Assembly: GCA_015832175.1 (NCBI GenBank) | Contig: WJXW01000006.1 | Span: 620,001 to 684,000 of the forward strand | Direction of reading: 5' to 3' | DNA: 64,000 nt | From: Paraphaeosphaeria minitans | Taxonomy: Eukaryota; Ascomycota; Dothideomycetes; Pleosporales; Didymosphaeriaceae | Shown here: one piece after another, positions 1 through 11,383 of the stretch | How positions within the stretch are numbered: position 1 is the first letter of the stretch | Layout: every line of letters begins with the position of its first letter | Program-made: the position numbers and the translations under genes | The notes under the pieces: model-generated | What the model was told of the DNA's origin: nothing | Databases searched by the model: none | What the model saw: the letters and a program-made list of their open reading frames with translations, nothing else

Positions 1-428
1 GTGCCGTTCCTTTGCAGCGTTTGTCGGCGCGGACACTACCCGACACTATCTCTTTTCAGACTACAGCGATTTCCTGAACAGAACACAAACAGTCACGTGA
101 AGTAAACCCTCCGAGACAGGAGCCCTACTGTGGTTCTCCAAAGATAGCTCGCAGCGTGGTTCAAGCGACACAAGACTTCCACTCCGCCCTGTCTCGAACC
201 CAGCGCTCGCTCAGATTGCCGATAGCTCCACCATCGCCGCCCACAAGTTTGTCTCGGCCTTCTACAGGGCGTCTCAGCCAGCACATCGAACCCAAGCCCT
301 GGCACTCCACATCGTCCGAATAGTCCCACACCACCTATAAGTCCTATCCGCAAACACCCCCATTCTGCCCTTCCGTCTTCCCATTATCCACGACCCTTTT
401 TTTGAGCCCCCTCTGTTACCCTACTGAG
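1..428. other. left edge, upstream region without a gene
   Basis: No coding region that I can support. The stretch is pyrimidine-rich close to the downstream start codon, as is common just upstream of fungal start sites, and holds a CACGTG palindrome at about 94-99. It is most likely promoter and 5' untranslated sequence of the small secreted protein gene that follows. Confidence 0.5.
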
Positions 429-997
429 ATGGCTCCAACCCTTGCTTTTCTCGTCTCCCTCCTCTCCCTTCCCTTGCTCTCCCACGCTCTCCCTACGACC
501 CCCGCCCTCCCCAAAACCTGGACCCTAACAAACTTCACCCTCATCCTGTCCCCTGCCCAGAACTCAACCTCCATATCCTTCACCTTCACCGACCCCTCGC
601 CCGCCTTTCCCACCATCCTGACCTGCACGTCCAACACCACGCTCAGGACGCAAGCCTGCGGGCCGCGCAGGGACGTGCTGTGGAAGGTTAGCGAGGACCT
701 AGGGGAGGTGGTGTTGAGGCGGCAAATGAGTCTGTGAGTATTCCTCCCTTTTTGTCCTATGCGTGATTTTCGATACTCCGTTCTCCCTCCGCGTGGGGAG
801 ATGGGGTTTGGTTTCTATAAGGGGATGAGATGGAAGAAAAAATGCTAACGGTGCTACGTAGAAATTCCACGAATATGGGGACGGCGAGGCAGGCGACGCA
901 TTGGGTGGACGGGGTGAACGTGACGGAGACCGGGGCGGGGCGGCAGTATGCGAAGGCTGAGGATTGGTTGTTTACCGTGAGCTCGGTGTCGGGATGA
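429..997 (+). CDS. small secreted protein, unknown function (2 exons)
   Basis: Two exons, 429-733 and 862-997, give 146 residues. The donor is GTGAGT at 734, a TGCTAAC branch site lies at about 842-848 and the acceptor TAG ends at 861; the split Leu codon is restored. The first 20 or so residues are a classical signal peptide: MAP, then a Leu/Val/Ser-rich hydrophobic core ending in SHALP. The mature part is Thr/Ser-rich with several Asn-X-Ser/Thr sites and two Cys (in LTCTS and QACGP) that could form one disulfide. I chose the ATG at 429 because it is the first ATG giving a signal peptide. The family is unrecognised. It resembles the general class of small secreted cell-wall or effector-like proteins, which is inference from the signal peptide and size only. 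Confidence 0.75.
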
Positions 998-1397
998 AAG
1001 AATATGTTTATCCAGGGAGTGTGGGTTCACCGAATTGAGTTAGCTAGTGCCAGTGGATACAAACAATGGAGCATCGGGACAGTGCAGCGGTAAAAGGAGA
1101 AGTGCGACTCAGAAATTCGACATGTACGTTGGATATAACTTGCAAATAACAACCCTACCTAACAATGAACAAGAAAAAGCTAGCTTGGACAAAACCGATT
1201 AAAATTTAATGGTCGAGTGGCCCCGACGCTCATCCCTTGGTCTCCAAGTGAACAGCCCCCGTAGACTCCAAGAACCGACCCAAGATGTCCGATGTGATGG
1301 AGCGGACAGCCAAGCTGCAGCGCAGACGCGTGAAGAGGCTCGTGATATTCCCCTCGTGTAGACGCACGAATAACAACCGAACAATGCAAATCCCTCT
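998..1397. other. intergenic, convergent 3' regions
   Basis: Tail-to-tail spacer between the small secreted protein and the Rab5 gene. It should hold both 3' untranslated regions. No further open frame with coding character is visible. Confidence 0.5.
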
Positions 1398-2264
1398 CTA
1401 GCAGTTGCAGCCTGCGGGGCCCTGGGTTTGGGCCGCGTCCCGCCCGAGGTTCACGCTCTGTCGGCCCTGGCCAGGGCGGAGGTTTCGCGGACCGCCTTGG
1501 TCCAGAGGGAGCTTCTTGGCGATGGCGGTGAATAGTTCCCGCACGTTCTCGCTGGTCTTTGCGGATGTCTCGAAGAAAAGGAGGCCGGCTTCGCGGGCGT
1601 ACTGTTCAGCGTCGGCGGCGGGGATGGCGCGCTTATCGGGCGACTCGGTGACAAGATCGAGCTTATTGCCAGCAAGGGCGATGATTATGTTCTCGTTCGC
1701 TTGGCGCTGGAGCTCCTTTACCCAGGCTTTCGCCTTGTCTAGTGACGACTACGGCTGTTAGCGGGGTGCGAGCCTCACGGTAGCTGACAGCACCTACAGC
1801 CTGTGTGATGTCGTACACTACCACGGCGCAGTTGGCGTTCCTGTAGTACATGGGCGCGAGCGACTTGTAGCGCTCCTGGCCGGCCGTGTCCCAGATCTCA
1901 AACTTGACTGTGGTGGACTCGTCGAGGGCGATGGTCTGGGTGAGGAATGCGGCACCGATGGTGGACTCCCGGTAGTCGTCAAATTGGTCCTGCCTATGTT
2001 AGCGACCGTGGATCCAGCAAATGCCGCTCGCAAGCATACCTTGACGAAACGCAGTACCAGCGAAGACTACATGCTGTTAGCTCCCGTTGTTGCTGCTGCC
2101 TGGAAAGCACATGCGCACCTTTCCGACGGCGGATTCGCCTGTACGAGTCAGCACTCCTCACGACAGGAAACAAACGACCGGCGCAACATACCGAGCAGCA
2201 CCAGCTTGAACTGCGCGAACCTTGAGCCGCCGGGACGGCCGCCCTGTTGCGGTCTTGTCGACAT
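1398..2264 (-). CDS. Rab5-family small GTPase (Ypt51/Vps21 type), 5 exons
   Basis: Exons on the minus strand are 2264-2192, 2138-2119, 2066-2040, 1989-1798 and 1748-1398, giving 220 residues. Splicing restores every Rab G-box: GESAVGKSS (P-loop), the TIGAAF switch I with its Thr, WDTAGQE, GNKLDL and ETSAK. The switch I sequence IGAAF is characteristic of Rab5, which controls early-endosome fusion and endocytic transport through effectors such as EEA1/Vac1-type tethers and PI3-kinase. The C terminus ends Cys-Asn-Cys, a CXC double geranylgeranylation signal for membrane attachment. Exons 2 and 3 are only 20 and 27 nt, and together they encode the P-loop. The gene is head-to-head with SAC1. Family assignment is very safe. 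Ypt51 versus a sister Rab5 paralog cannot be decided here. Confidence 0.95.
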
Positions 2265-2629
2265 GTTGGAGAGGGAGCGGCGGGCGATAGGAGATGCGGC
2301 AGGTATAGGAGAAGGGGTTACGGGCGCCGAGGAGAGCCTGGGTATATCGAGCAGTCGGGAAGGCAGATGGCGTAGGTTGCTGGCGGGATGAGCGAAAGGT
2401 AGCTGCGTGACGGGGACTCGGCGAGCAATGAGGGACCTTAGCGCCTCTATGGGGCTTGGCATACGTGCTGCGGGCAGGTGCGTTTGGCGACATCTGGACC
2501 CTACCCGGGAATCACATTCAGTCTCCAAAACACACCGCGCCTGGCTCCAGATCGTCTGCATTCCGTTCGCTTTGAACACATTGCCTGCCAACACACGCTC
2601 CAGCGGCCGCACCGTCTCTACCGTCTAGC
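2265..2629. promoter_or_regulatory. shared divergent promoter region of Rab5 and SAC1
   Basis: 365 bp separate the two start codons, which point away from each other, so both promoters must lie here or overlap the genes. I see no convincing TATA box. Several open frames cross the stretch but lack coding character. Confidence 0.5.
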
Positions 2630-4859
2630 ATGGCTGCCGGCCTGCCGTTTCGCGATATCAACGTGCACTCGTCGCCCTCGCACTACGCCTTCTCGTCGCC
2701 GTCCTCCCCCTCTGCGCCGACCTTGGTCGTCGACCGCCCCAGTGGCGACCTCCGCTTGCACAATGGAAAGCTTCTGGGCTCGAAGCGCGTGTCCAGCATC
2801 GCTGGCATTTTGGGAATGATCAAGCTGCGGCTAGGTTAGCCTCTCCACCGTGGTAGCAAGAGCCCGGCTGATGAGTATGTGAAGACAAGTACATCATCGT
2901 AATCACCAAGGCCCAGCCCGTGGGCAGGATAAAGGGTCACATGATCTACAAGGTCATCTCCACAGAGTTCCTGCCGTTGCGCGAGCGACCGCTCCACGAT
3001 CCTGATGAGGACACGTACATCAGCTTACTCAAGACGCTGGTCAAGAGCTCCCCGCTCTACTTCTCCTACTCGTTCGACATCACGAACAGCTTCCAGCGAC
3101 AGGCACATATCGATCCCTCGGTGCCGTTATGGAAGCGCGCCGACGACCGTTTCTTCTGGAACCGCTTCGTGCAGAGCGATCTGATAGACTTCCGCGGCGG
3201 GCTCAACACTGGCTATGGACACAGGCATCCTAGCGGCCAGCAGCCCGAAGTGGACCCCTTTATTCTGCCACTCATGTATGGCATGATGGAGATCAAGAAC
3301 ACCTCCATCAAGGGGACTCCCATGACCTTCATCCTCATCACCCGTCGGTCGCGGGTACGAGCGGGCACGCGTTACTTCTCCCGAGGCATCGACGAGAACG
3401 GCAACGTGTCAAACTTCAACGAGACGGAACAGACCATCATCCTCAATGACCATGCCTCCGGGGGACTGGGCGGCTATGGATCCAACCAGAATGGGGCTGC
3501 TGGCGGCAACGCGGGCAAGGAAGTCCAGGTGCTAGCCTATGTTCAGACACGTGGCAGTGTGCCCGTTTACTGGGCTGAAATAAATACCCTAAAATACACG
3601 CCGAAGCTCCAGGTGCGGGGAGTCGAGAGTGCTGTACCCGCAGCCAAGAAGCACTTCGCAGAACAGATTCACCTGTACGGAGACAACTGGCTGGTCAATT
3701 TGGTCAACCAAAAAGGCCGCGAAAAGAACATCAAGGAGGCATACGAGCAGATGGTTGACTATCTCGTGAACTCCCCCGCCGAGAACACCGAAGGGGACCA
3801 GATCACATCCGAAAAGTTCCACATCATAGAACCGCAGCAGGCCAAAGCTACCTTTGACCGTATCCACTACGTCTACTTCGACTTCCACAACGAGACTAAG
3901 GGCTTGCAGTGGCATCGCGCTAAGAAGCTCATGGACCAACTTGCACCGCACGTCCTGAAACACGGCTACTTCCGTGGCGTAGACATGCCGGGCGATTCTG
4001 GACGGGTCGAGGTTCGAGGTCATCAGACTGCTGTTATCCGCACGAACTGTATGGACTGTCTGGATCGTACAAACGTCGTCCAAAGCATGATTGGTCGCTT
4101 CATCCTCTCCCGCATGCTCATCGACCTGGGCATCATCCGCGAAGGCGAGAACGCCGAAGACGACCAGGCCTTCGAGTTCCTCTTCCGCAACGTCTGGGCC
4201 GACAACGCCGACATTGTCTCCAAGTCGTACTCCGGCACAGGCGCCCTCAAGACCGACTTCACCCGCCTCGGCGTCCGCACTAAGCAGGGCGCCCTCCAGG
4301 ACCTCAACAACTCTATCACGCGTTACGTCCTAAATAACTTCGCAGACGGCCCGCGCCAGGACGCCTTCGACCTTTTCCAGGGCACGTATCTCCCATCTGA
4401 CTCGGGCATCGGTGGCCAGCTTCTCTTCGCGGACCGCCGCCCGCTGTTCATCCAGGCCATCCCGTACACGCTCGCCGCGAGCATCTTCCTCATCTTCGTG
4501 GGTATTTTTACGCGCAGGGCACCTGAAGCTGCGGTGTGGCCACTGCGTTTCATCATCGTCGTTTGCGTGGCGACGGCTGCTGTCTCAGGCAACTTTATCT
4601 GGAGCAATGGCACGCTTTATGTAAGTCGAATCCTAACTCATATTATTCCGTAAGCTAGATTAGGGCCATGCTAATACACGCGCAGGTCAACTGGCCAAAG
4701 CTCAACCGGCCCCCGCACGCCATCGAGTCGGTGCAGGACACGCTGTCGCGCGTGTCGCACAACCCCATGGTCGGAGGTCTCGTGGGCACGAAGCACGAGC
4801 GGGGGAAGAGTGATGCGCGGCTGCTGGGGCTGGAGGAGGGCAAGAAGAGGATAGAATAG
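2630..4859 (+). CDS. SAC1: SAC1-type phosphoinositide phosphatase (3 exons)
   Basis: Exons 2630-2834, 2885-4620 and 4686-4859 encode 704 residues, slightly longer than yeast Sac1 (623 aa). The donors are GTTAGC at 2835 and GTAAGT at 4621. The SAC domain runs from about residue 60 to 510. The catalytic CX5R motif appears as CMDCLDRTN at about residues 457-465, with Cys457 as nucleophile and Arg463. Two hydrophobic segments near the C terminus (about 590-612 and 618-640, the second starting PLRFIIVVCVATAAV) match the ER/Golgi membrane anchor of Sac1. The enzyme removes the phosphate from PI4P, and in vitro from PI3P and PI(3,5)P2, linking lipid identity to ER-Golgi traffic. The short last exon supplies a cytosolic tail ending in KKRIE. 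Confidence 0.95.
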
Positions 4860-5518
4860 GTGGCTTGGCGGTGAGAGTGCAAGGGTGTGGCAGGGGCTGA
4901 GGATGGGGGTGTACGACTAGACTAGGGAGCAGACGATCGAATGTTTGCCAACAGTACACGGGATATAAATAGAAGATGGGCCGCAAGGGTTGTTTAATTG
5001 TTCGTTGTAGTCAAGAAGATATTCGTATAATAAAAGACCGTGTGAACGGTCCACATCTTTTCCAAGTTTAAGGCCCGCTGCTGCCTGTCAATAGAAACTT
5101 CTAACAGAGATTGTTACATTCGATGGCGGTACAGGTACATGGGGTATCATTGGTAGGTACAGATCTAGGACGCAAGGAAAGCTGTGAAACTCTGGAAGGG
5201 AGGTTCGAGACGCAAGGAGAGGGGCGGCAGCGAGGGTATATACCGAGGAAGGGGTGGTTGTGATGCATTGTGGTGATCTCAGGCGAGATCAAGGTGATGT
5301 ATCGTCGTCTCGTGAGAGTAGTGCGAGTCAAGGAGATACGCAAATATTTGGCCCAAGAAGATGTACAGCAAGGTACATAGGCAGGGCGATGTCCAGTACC
5401 ACGCGTCATCCCAGGGTTGGCGTGCCATCTAGCGGTCGGAATTTTCGTGGAGGCAACGGAGGAGTCGTACTTCCTGCCCGAAGCAGCGTCGGTGCATATG
5501 GGTCTGGGCAACGGATGG
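4860..5518. other. intergenic, convergent 3' regions
   Basis: 3' flanks of SAC1 and of the minus-strand gene that follows. It includes AT-rich sequence with AATAAAAG at about 5028-5035, a plausible poly(A) signal for SAC1. No gene seen. Confidence 0.45.
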
Positions 5519-6148
5519 CTAGCACGCAACACGGACAACGGGCAGAACGACAACGTCAAACTCCTCGTCCACGCTCTCCTGACTATCTTCGCTCGCCTCG
5601 GCCTCCTCTTTCAGCGCAGCGTCATCTTCGCCGTACTTGCCACCCACAAAGTCCCATCCGTCGCCTTCGAGCCGCCGTCGCAGGCGCTCACGGTTCGAAC
5701 TCGCGGCGCGCTTGACGAGGGGTGCCCAAGCACCGTGCTTCTTCGCAGCCTGGAAATGCTTCTGCTGCGGGGTCTCGTCGTCGACCTCCGGCAAGATCCA
5801 GAGATCAGGTTCTGCACTGTCCACTTTTGCGTTGAGGTTGAGGCACGTGCTTTGGTGCATCTGCTGCTCCAACTGTGATTCCTGGGTGGATTGCAAGTGG
5901 CTGCATTTATTGATGAGTGACGAGGAAGCGATCCAGTAGCCTTTGCCATTCGTGTCCCTTGCGAGCGATGTACGTTGCGGGGACGACATGTCTCTCCGCT
6001 TCGCAGCTTTGGTCTCTTGGGGATGCCTGGGTGCTGGTGTTGTGGGCACACGTGTGGCGCGGATGTCAAAGCACGACATCTCCATAGGATCCATGGGGTA
6101 GAGACACGGGTCACGCGCGAGGTGGGTGCCTGCGCTCGGATCGTCCAT
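5519..6148 (-). CDS. hypothetical acidic/charged protein, 209 aa
   Basis: Single open frame of 209 residues starting at ATG 6148. I do not recognise the family. The N-terminal third is Pro/Thr-rich and likely disordered. The C-terminal third is strongly charged: an Arg-rich helix (RERLRRRLEGDGWDF) is followed by an acidic Glu/Asp run and a hydrophobic end (DVVVLPVVRVAC). The motif GDGWDFVGGKYG looks like a conserved block, and together with the biased composition it persuades me that this frame is real. There is no signal peptide and no membrane segment. It lies tail-to-tail with SAC1 and head-to-head with MIC60. No function can be assigned, and a further 5' exon is possible. Confidence 0.5.
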   Translation of the reverse strand: MDDPSAGTHLARDPCLYPMDPMEMSCFDIRATRVPTTPAPRHPQETKAAKRRDMSSPQRTSLARDTNGKGYWIASSSLINKCSHLQSTQESQLEQQMHQSTCLNLNAKVDSAEPDLWILPEVDDETPQQKHFQAAKKHGAWAPLVKRAASSNRERLRRRLEGDGWDFVGGKYGEDDAALKEEAEASEDSQESVDEEFDVVVLPVVRVAC

Positions 6149-6884
6149 GCTTGGTGAGGCTGAGAACAGGTGTTCGGTTCGAGTTTTGTGAACCCGCGTG
6201 TACGGACACAGAGAGGAAAATAGTGGGGTAGAACAGCCACAGGATGAATTTGCTGCAGTGTGAATGCAATGCAGATGATGGAGTGGGGTAAGAGCGCCGG
6301 GTTGGGTGTGAGCGAGGTCAATCAGTGTTGCGATATGGCTGCCTAGAGGGGAGAAGAGTCCATTGTGCGATGACGTCGAGCTGGCGTGTGTTGGTGGCGG
6401 TGTTCAGCAGCGCGTCTTGGCTATACGGATGAGTGAAAGGCACCCTGTGTTATTGAGTGAATGGATAATAGGGGCGTGGGTGCAGCGGGTGAGAGGAGGT
6501 GCTTTTTGTAGGGATGCCGGACTTGAGTTTGTCAGATGGAAGCCCTGGACAGCCGCAGCAACGTGGAGCCTATGACAGTGAGATGTGCAGGTGCTATGAG
6601 AAAGTATGAGCATGCTGGTTAGTGAAGAGCAAACGGTATTTGATGATGATTTAATTTGGACAAACACCTGTAGAGGCCCAAACCCTGGCCGCGGTGGTTT
6701 GGAGTTATGGATGAATGTCGACTTTCAAGCATCTGTTTGCCGGAGCGGTATTTACAACGGGCCGGGCCAGAAAGTGGCCCGAGCGTCGTGACGCTGGCGG
6801 CAGGAGCTCTCCAAGATTCTGCGGCTGCCGGACGACCACCGCCATCGTCGACCTCCCCATCTCGAAGCATTGGAGGGTGCCATT
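6149..6884. promoter_or_regulatory. divergent upstream region before MIC60
   Basis: 736 bp between two divergent start codons. Open frames cross it (for example 6363-6575) but have no coding character. Expected to hold both promoters. Confidence 0.4.
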
Positions 6885-8867
6885 ATGCTGCGCGCCTCTA
6901 TCCTGCGCGCCCGGCCGGCCCTGCGGCCAATTGCCCCCAGGGTACGCCCGCAATGGCAGCAAGCCCAGCGCTTCTACGCCGACGACAAAAAGTCGCTCGG
7001 CGAGACGAGCATCCCTAATCCCGCGCCAACCGTCACGCCGTCTACCTCTGCGCCTATCCAGAACGCGACCATCCCCAGCTCTGACATCCCCAGGGCACCG
7101 CCGGCTCCTGAGACTTCTGCCTCCCGCTCGGCGCCCGCCGTGCAGCCCGCAACGCTCCCGCCCACGGGCCTCGGCACCGCCAGCGTTGCCCCCAACCCAA
7201 GGAGCGCACCCAAGCCGAAGCGGAAGCGGCGTCTGGGTCGTTTCCTTTTCTACACGCTGCTGCTCTCTGCCCTCGGATACGCCGGTGGTGTGTGGTACTC
7301 GCTCGTCTCGGACAACTTCCACGACTTCTTCACCGAATACGTGCCCTACGGCGAGGATGCCGTGGCCTACTTTGAGGAGCGCGAGTTCCGGAAGCGCTTT
7401 CCAGGACGTGCTGGCCAGCCGCGACTACACCCGCAGGTCACGGGCGAGAGCAAGGTCACCATCCCCGGAAACAGCGGCCTCACTTCGCGCCTAGCCACCG
7501 AGAACAGCACTGATCTGGCCGCAAAGGGCCCGCACGTCAGCGCCACCGCCGACAACACTGAAGCTGCCCATGGAAGGTCCTCACCGTCGCCCAAGGTCGC
7601 CTCGCCCGCATCCCCCCATGACAAGAAGGAGGAGATGCCTACCGAGTCTAGCACCCACCAGCTCTTGCCGAAGGAGCAAGCCAACTCTGGCCCAGCATCG
7701 GAAACGAAGCCGCCAACTTCAGTTCCCGCTCCAGGGAAGCGGATCGCCCAGATTGATCATCTGAACACGCCGCAAGCCAGCGAGCCAATCGTGCAGGATG
7801 TTGTCAAGATCGTAAACGACATCATCACTGTCATCAACGCCGACACCAGCCGCGACACCAAGTACAACTCTGCGCTGGAGAAGGCCAAGTCGGAGCTCAG
7901 CAAGGTTGTGTCCGACATCAACCTGCTTAAGGCGAACATCCAAAAGACGGCCGAGGAACAAATCAATGCCGCCCATATCGAGTTCGACGGAGCCGCAAAG
8001 GAGCTTGTGCAGCGTCTCGAGCACCAGATGAAGGTTCAGGAGACGCAATGGAAAGAAGAGTACGAGAATGAGCGCGAGCGTCTCGCCCAGGCGTACAAGG
8101 AGAAGACTCGCTCTGAGTTAGACGCTGCTCAGAAGGTTTACGAACAGAAGCTGAAGAACGAGTTGCTCGAACAGAGCATTGCCCTCCAGCGCCAGTTCGC
8201 CGGTTCCGTACGGGATCAGGTCGAGAATGAGCGCAAAGGTCGTCTTGGCAAGCTGAACGAGCTTTCTTCCTCGGTACAAGAGCTGGAGAAGCTGACTGCG
8301 CAATGGAATTCGGTTATTGACGCCAACTTGAAGACCCAGCATCTTGTGGTTGCCGTTGAGGCAGTCAAGTCTGCCCTGGACAACCAGGTCGTCCCCAAGC
8401 CGTTCATCGCCGAGCTCGCCGCTCTGAAGGAGATTGCCGCTGACGACTCAGTGATCGGCGCCGCCATTGCGAGCATTAACCCAGTTGCATACCAGCGCGG
8501 CATCCCTAACTCGGCACAGCTCATCGACCGTTTCCGACGCGTCGCCCAGGAAGTACGGAAAGCTGCTCTTCTCCCCGAAGATGCTGGTGTCGCATCGCAC
8601 CTTGCTTCCCTGGCCATGTCCAAGGTTCTGTTCAAAAAGACCGGCCTTGCCGTAGGCCAGGATGTCGAAGCCGTGCTCGCGCGGACAGAAGCGCTTCTCG
8701 AGGAAGGCGACCTCGACGCCGCTGCCCGTGAGATGAACGGCCTCCAGGGCTGGGCCAAGGTCCTCAGCAAGGACTGGCTTGGCGAGTGCCGGAGAGTGCT
8801 CGAGGTGAAACAGGCGCTGGATGTGATGGCGACGGAGGCGCGGCTGCAGAGTCTGCTTATAGAGTAA
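6885..8867 (+). CDS. MIC60: MICOS complex subunit MIC60 (mitofilin/Fcj1)
   Basis: Intronless, 660 residues, starting at ATG 6885. The first 30 residues are Arg/Ala-rich with no acidic residue (MLRASILRARPALRP) and end in RFYAD, a typical mitochondrial presequence. A Pro/Ala/Thr-rich linker follows to about residue 110, then KRKRRLGR and one transmembrane helix at about 120-140, then an intermembrane-space region. About residues 285-470 are predicted coiled coil, rich in Glu, Lys and Gln. The C-terminal part from about residue 520 (RFRRVAQEVRKAALLPEDAG, then AREMNGLQGWAKVL) is the conserved mitofilin signature. MIC60 builds crista junctions and contacts the outer membrane TOM and SAM complexes. 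Length and architecture match the fungal family. Confidence 0.93.
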   Translation: MLRASILRARPALRPIAPRVRPQWQQAQRFYADDKKSLGETSIPNPAPTVTPSTSAPIQNATIPSSDIPRAPPAPETSASRSAPAVQPATLPPTGLGTASVAPNPRSAPKPKRKRRLGRFLFYTLLLSALGYAGGVWYSLVSDNFHDFFTEYVPYGEDAVAYFEEREFRKRFPGRAGQPRLHPQVTGESKVTIPGNSGLTSRLATENSTDLAAKGPHVSATADNTEAAHGRSSPSPKVASPASPHDKKEEMPTESSTHQLLPKEQANSGPASETKPPTSVPAPGKRIAQIDHLNTPQASEPIVQDVVKIVNDIITVINADTSRDTKYNSALEKAKSELSKVVSDINLLKANIQKTAEEQINAAHIEFDGAAKELVQRLEHQMKVQETQWKEEYENERERLAQAYKEKTRSELDAAQKVYEQKLKNELLEQSIALQRQFAGSVRDQVENERKGRLGKLNELSSSVQELEKLTAQWNSVIDANLKTQHLVVAVEAVKSALDNQVVPKPFIAELAALKEIAADDSVIGAAIASINPVAYQRGIPNSAQLIDRFRRVAQEVRKAALLPEDAGVASHLASLAMSKVLFKKTGLAVGQDVEAVLARTEALLEEGDLDAAAREMNGLQGWAKVLSKDWLGECRRVLEVKQALDVMATEARLQSLLIE

Positions 8868-10300
8868 GCGTTACATGGTAGAAAAACCTCGTTTCGTACG
8901 AAATTCCAGTTCCCTTTGTGTGTATACGGATGGGTATGTGTAGCTCGACGTGTAGCTTTAGCCTATAGAACCCCTTACTTCTGCAGGTCTGTCTTCGCAG
9001 CTCGAGTTGCACTTGCGGTGGATCCCAACGTAAGCGAGTACTTGCTTGAGCCAGTGATGTCTGCGAGTGTGGCTGGAGTTCTCCCGGAATTATTATATTC
9101 ACATTATACCTGATGTACATCATAGTTGCATCCGGTGCTGCTGCAAAATTGACTACGATGGATGTGAGACATCTAATCGTTGATGACATGGCATAAGAAA
9201 TCTAAAACAAACCTCTTGTGGTATACCTAGCGCTATATGGGTGATGCAACGAGTTGGACACTGATCTCCCATCCATTCTGTCTACCCGCCTGTACTCATG
9301 GTTACCTAATTGTGGAGGGTTTGACCATGCAGCCGATCTGTATCTGGCTGCTTCATCAAATGGTCGTCTTACCTTTCTTTATTAGTCTGTTCACTACGAT
9401 TTTTGCAACTTCCAACATTCAATCCTTGCTACATTTATTTGATGGACTTCCACACTGACTAAGAAGTACGCGACATCCTCGCCTGACGCACAGAGGGTAG
9501 AACAGAAGAAATTTTAACTTGGGCCCGGAAAAACTTAGTCATATTTGAATCAATAGGAACCCTCCCAAAATTTGTTTCTGTGGGTAGGATGGAAATATGT
9601 AAGCTGTCCATCTATCCAATCATGGTTCGATTTGATGGACACATGCTTTCCAGTACAACTCGTTTGTTAACAATACAATGAATATCTCTCTATGAACCAT
9701 TTCATTTCCACGAGAGATAGCTTCTCAATGAAAGCCTTTGTATATGTTTGTGTTTGCCATCGGGAACAACAGTAGCTGATTCTTCGGCCTGGCTCAAGCA
9801 TTTACGAGTGTTATCTATAGCCTTGCGTGTTTCACTCGTTTCTTCTCCACCCTCACCCGTTCCAGTCTGCATACAATTGTGGTACTCATCTAACGTCACT
9901 AATTGCTCGAAATCGCTCCTCGTATACATACAGTTTCTTCTAGCATATATACTACAACATGCTGGGCGAGCCTGTTCACGTGCGATGTATTTGTTAACTA
10001 GCGTTTGGTGCCTTGCTCACTTCGTGATAAACTTAAACGCAAGATAATAAGAATGAGTAGTCTCCCCATTATTGAAGTGAGATAGAAATCTCGTCATTGA
10101 TATCAAGATCATTGTACAATCTACAATGTCACGTGATGTATGTCATTCACCGCGAAGTTCTTATGATTGTGTCGAATATATGGTGGAACAGGTATAGATA
10201 AAGCAAAGCACTGAATTGATACAATGGTAGGATCTTGAATAGTGTAAGTCTAGACTGTCACCAAGTCGGCTCGCCGAGTGAGATAACAATTCCCACTTTC
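8868..10300. other. long AT-richer intergenic stretch
   Basis: About 1.4 kb without a supported gene. A 75-codon frame at 9702-9929 (minus) starts with ATG and has balanced composition, but has no recognisable domain and no conserved-looking block. The rest is AT-rich, with many stop codons in every frame. Confidence 0.4.
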
Positions 10301-11383
10301 TCAAACAGTCGAGCAGAGATTGAAAAGATTCTTGACCTTTACTGTCTCTTCGCCACGCTCATACATGTACTTCCCATTTCCGACCCATACAGTAGCCTTC
10401 TCCGTCTCAAAAGTCATCCAATCCACCATCTCGTCAACTCTTTCAACAGTAGTCACCCCATCAATGACATAACTGTTGTCTGGAGGGATGATCACGGTTG
10501 CCGAAAGTTCAAATCCATCTGCGTTAGGTGCCCGAATCTCCACAGTGCGAGACTTTCCTTCCACTTCTGACACGATGACGCCTTCCTCGATGCGCACACG
10601 ACGACCGTCCCTGATCTCGAGCACCAGGGCCTCTTTGGGCATGTCAATAGAAGTCACACCGTCGACTTCGAGAGCGCAGCCGGATTTGAGGTAGTATTGC
10701 ACATGGACGTCACGGGAAGTGGTAGTCTGTGTTTGAGGCGGTATATCCATCCCGTTGCGCATCTGCGACGTTGGCACAGGCCTTTTGATGGACTCAGCCA
10801 TCAATTTCGCCGCAATATCTTCAGGCAAGATGCCGTTGTTCTCGGCGCGGTGGATGCCTTCTTTCAGCACGGCCTCCAAAACGAAAAGCCCATTTACCTT
10901 TCCAAAGTCGATGTCTAGTCCCGAACACCGCTCATTTTCCTCCTCTACCATCTTGCTGATGGCGACTAGGCTTTCCAAAGTAAGGAAATTGTCGAGGGTT
11001 CTCTCAAAGAAATTGTAATCTGCTTGAGTAGGGGCTGCATTGCGATGCCGAATAATTTCGTACGCTAGAAGTACGATGGCCACAGTTTGCTTGACAAGTT
11101 TGGAGTTGATTTCAATTATTTCGTGGGTGCTGAGATAAGAGTTGAGTAAGGGGTTGAGGATGTAGGCTTCCCAATCTGGTTGCTCGTCTTCTGCGGAGCT
11201 TATGGCCTTGCTCAGCTTTTTGAGGATGTACACGTCGGCAACAGTACTCAGGGCGTCGCCGGAATTGTTCCAGTCTGAACCGAGTGCAACGCGTATAGCC
11301 AGGCCAGCATTTAGAGCCAGTTGAGAGTTATCCAGGGCCAAAGCTGACCTATTTGAGTGTTTGAGGCTTGAGTCTTGACCCAT
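10301..11383 (-). CDS. hypothetical protein, 360 aa
   Basis: Single uninterrupted frame of 360 residues from ATG 11383. I do not recognise the family. The N-terminal two thirds look helical and soluble, with blocks such as LALNAGLAIRVALGSDWNN and ADYNFFERTLDNFLTLESL. The C-terminal 130 residues look beta-rich and are dense in Val, Ile and charged residues (EALVLEIRDGRRVRIEEG, then SYVIDGVTTVERVDEMVDW). There is no signal peptide, membrane segment or zinc motif. Length without a stop and codon composition favour a real gene. It stands alone, with over 1 kb of noncoding DNA on the lower-coordinate side and a RING gene about 760 bp away on the other. No function is proposed. Confidence 0.65.
   Translation of the reverse strand: MGQDSSLKHSNRSALALDNSQLALNAGLAIRVALGSDWNNSGDALSTVADVYILKKLSKAISSAEDEQPDWEAYILNPLLNSYLSTHEIIEINSKLVKQTVAIVLLAYEIIRHRNAAPTQADYNFFERTLDNFLTLESLVAISKMVEEENERCSGLDIDFGKVNGLFVLEAVLKEGIHRAENNGILPEDIAAKLMAESIKRPVPTSQMRNGMDIPPQTQTTTSRDVHVQYYLKSGCALEVDGVTSIDMPKEALVLEIRDGRRVRIEEGVIVSEVEGKSRTVEIRAPNADGFELSATVIIPPDNSYVIDGVTTVERVDEMVDWMTFETEKATVWVGNGKYMYERGEETVKVKNLFNLCSTV

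Noticed and set aside
9702..9929. 75-codon minus-strand frame in the long intergenic stretch
   Set aside because: Even composition but too short, with no recognisable block and no exon partner; could be a small gene, but I cannot support it.
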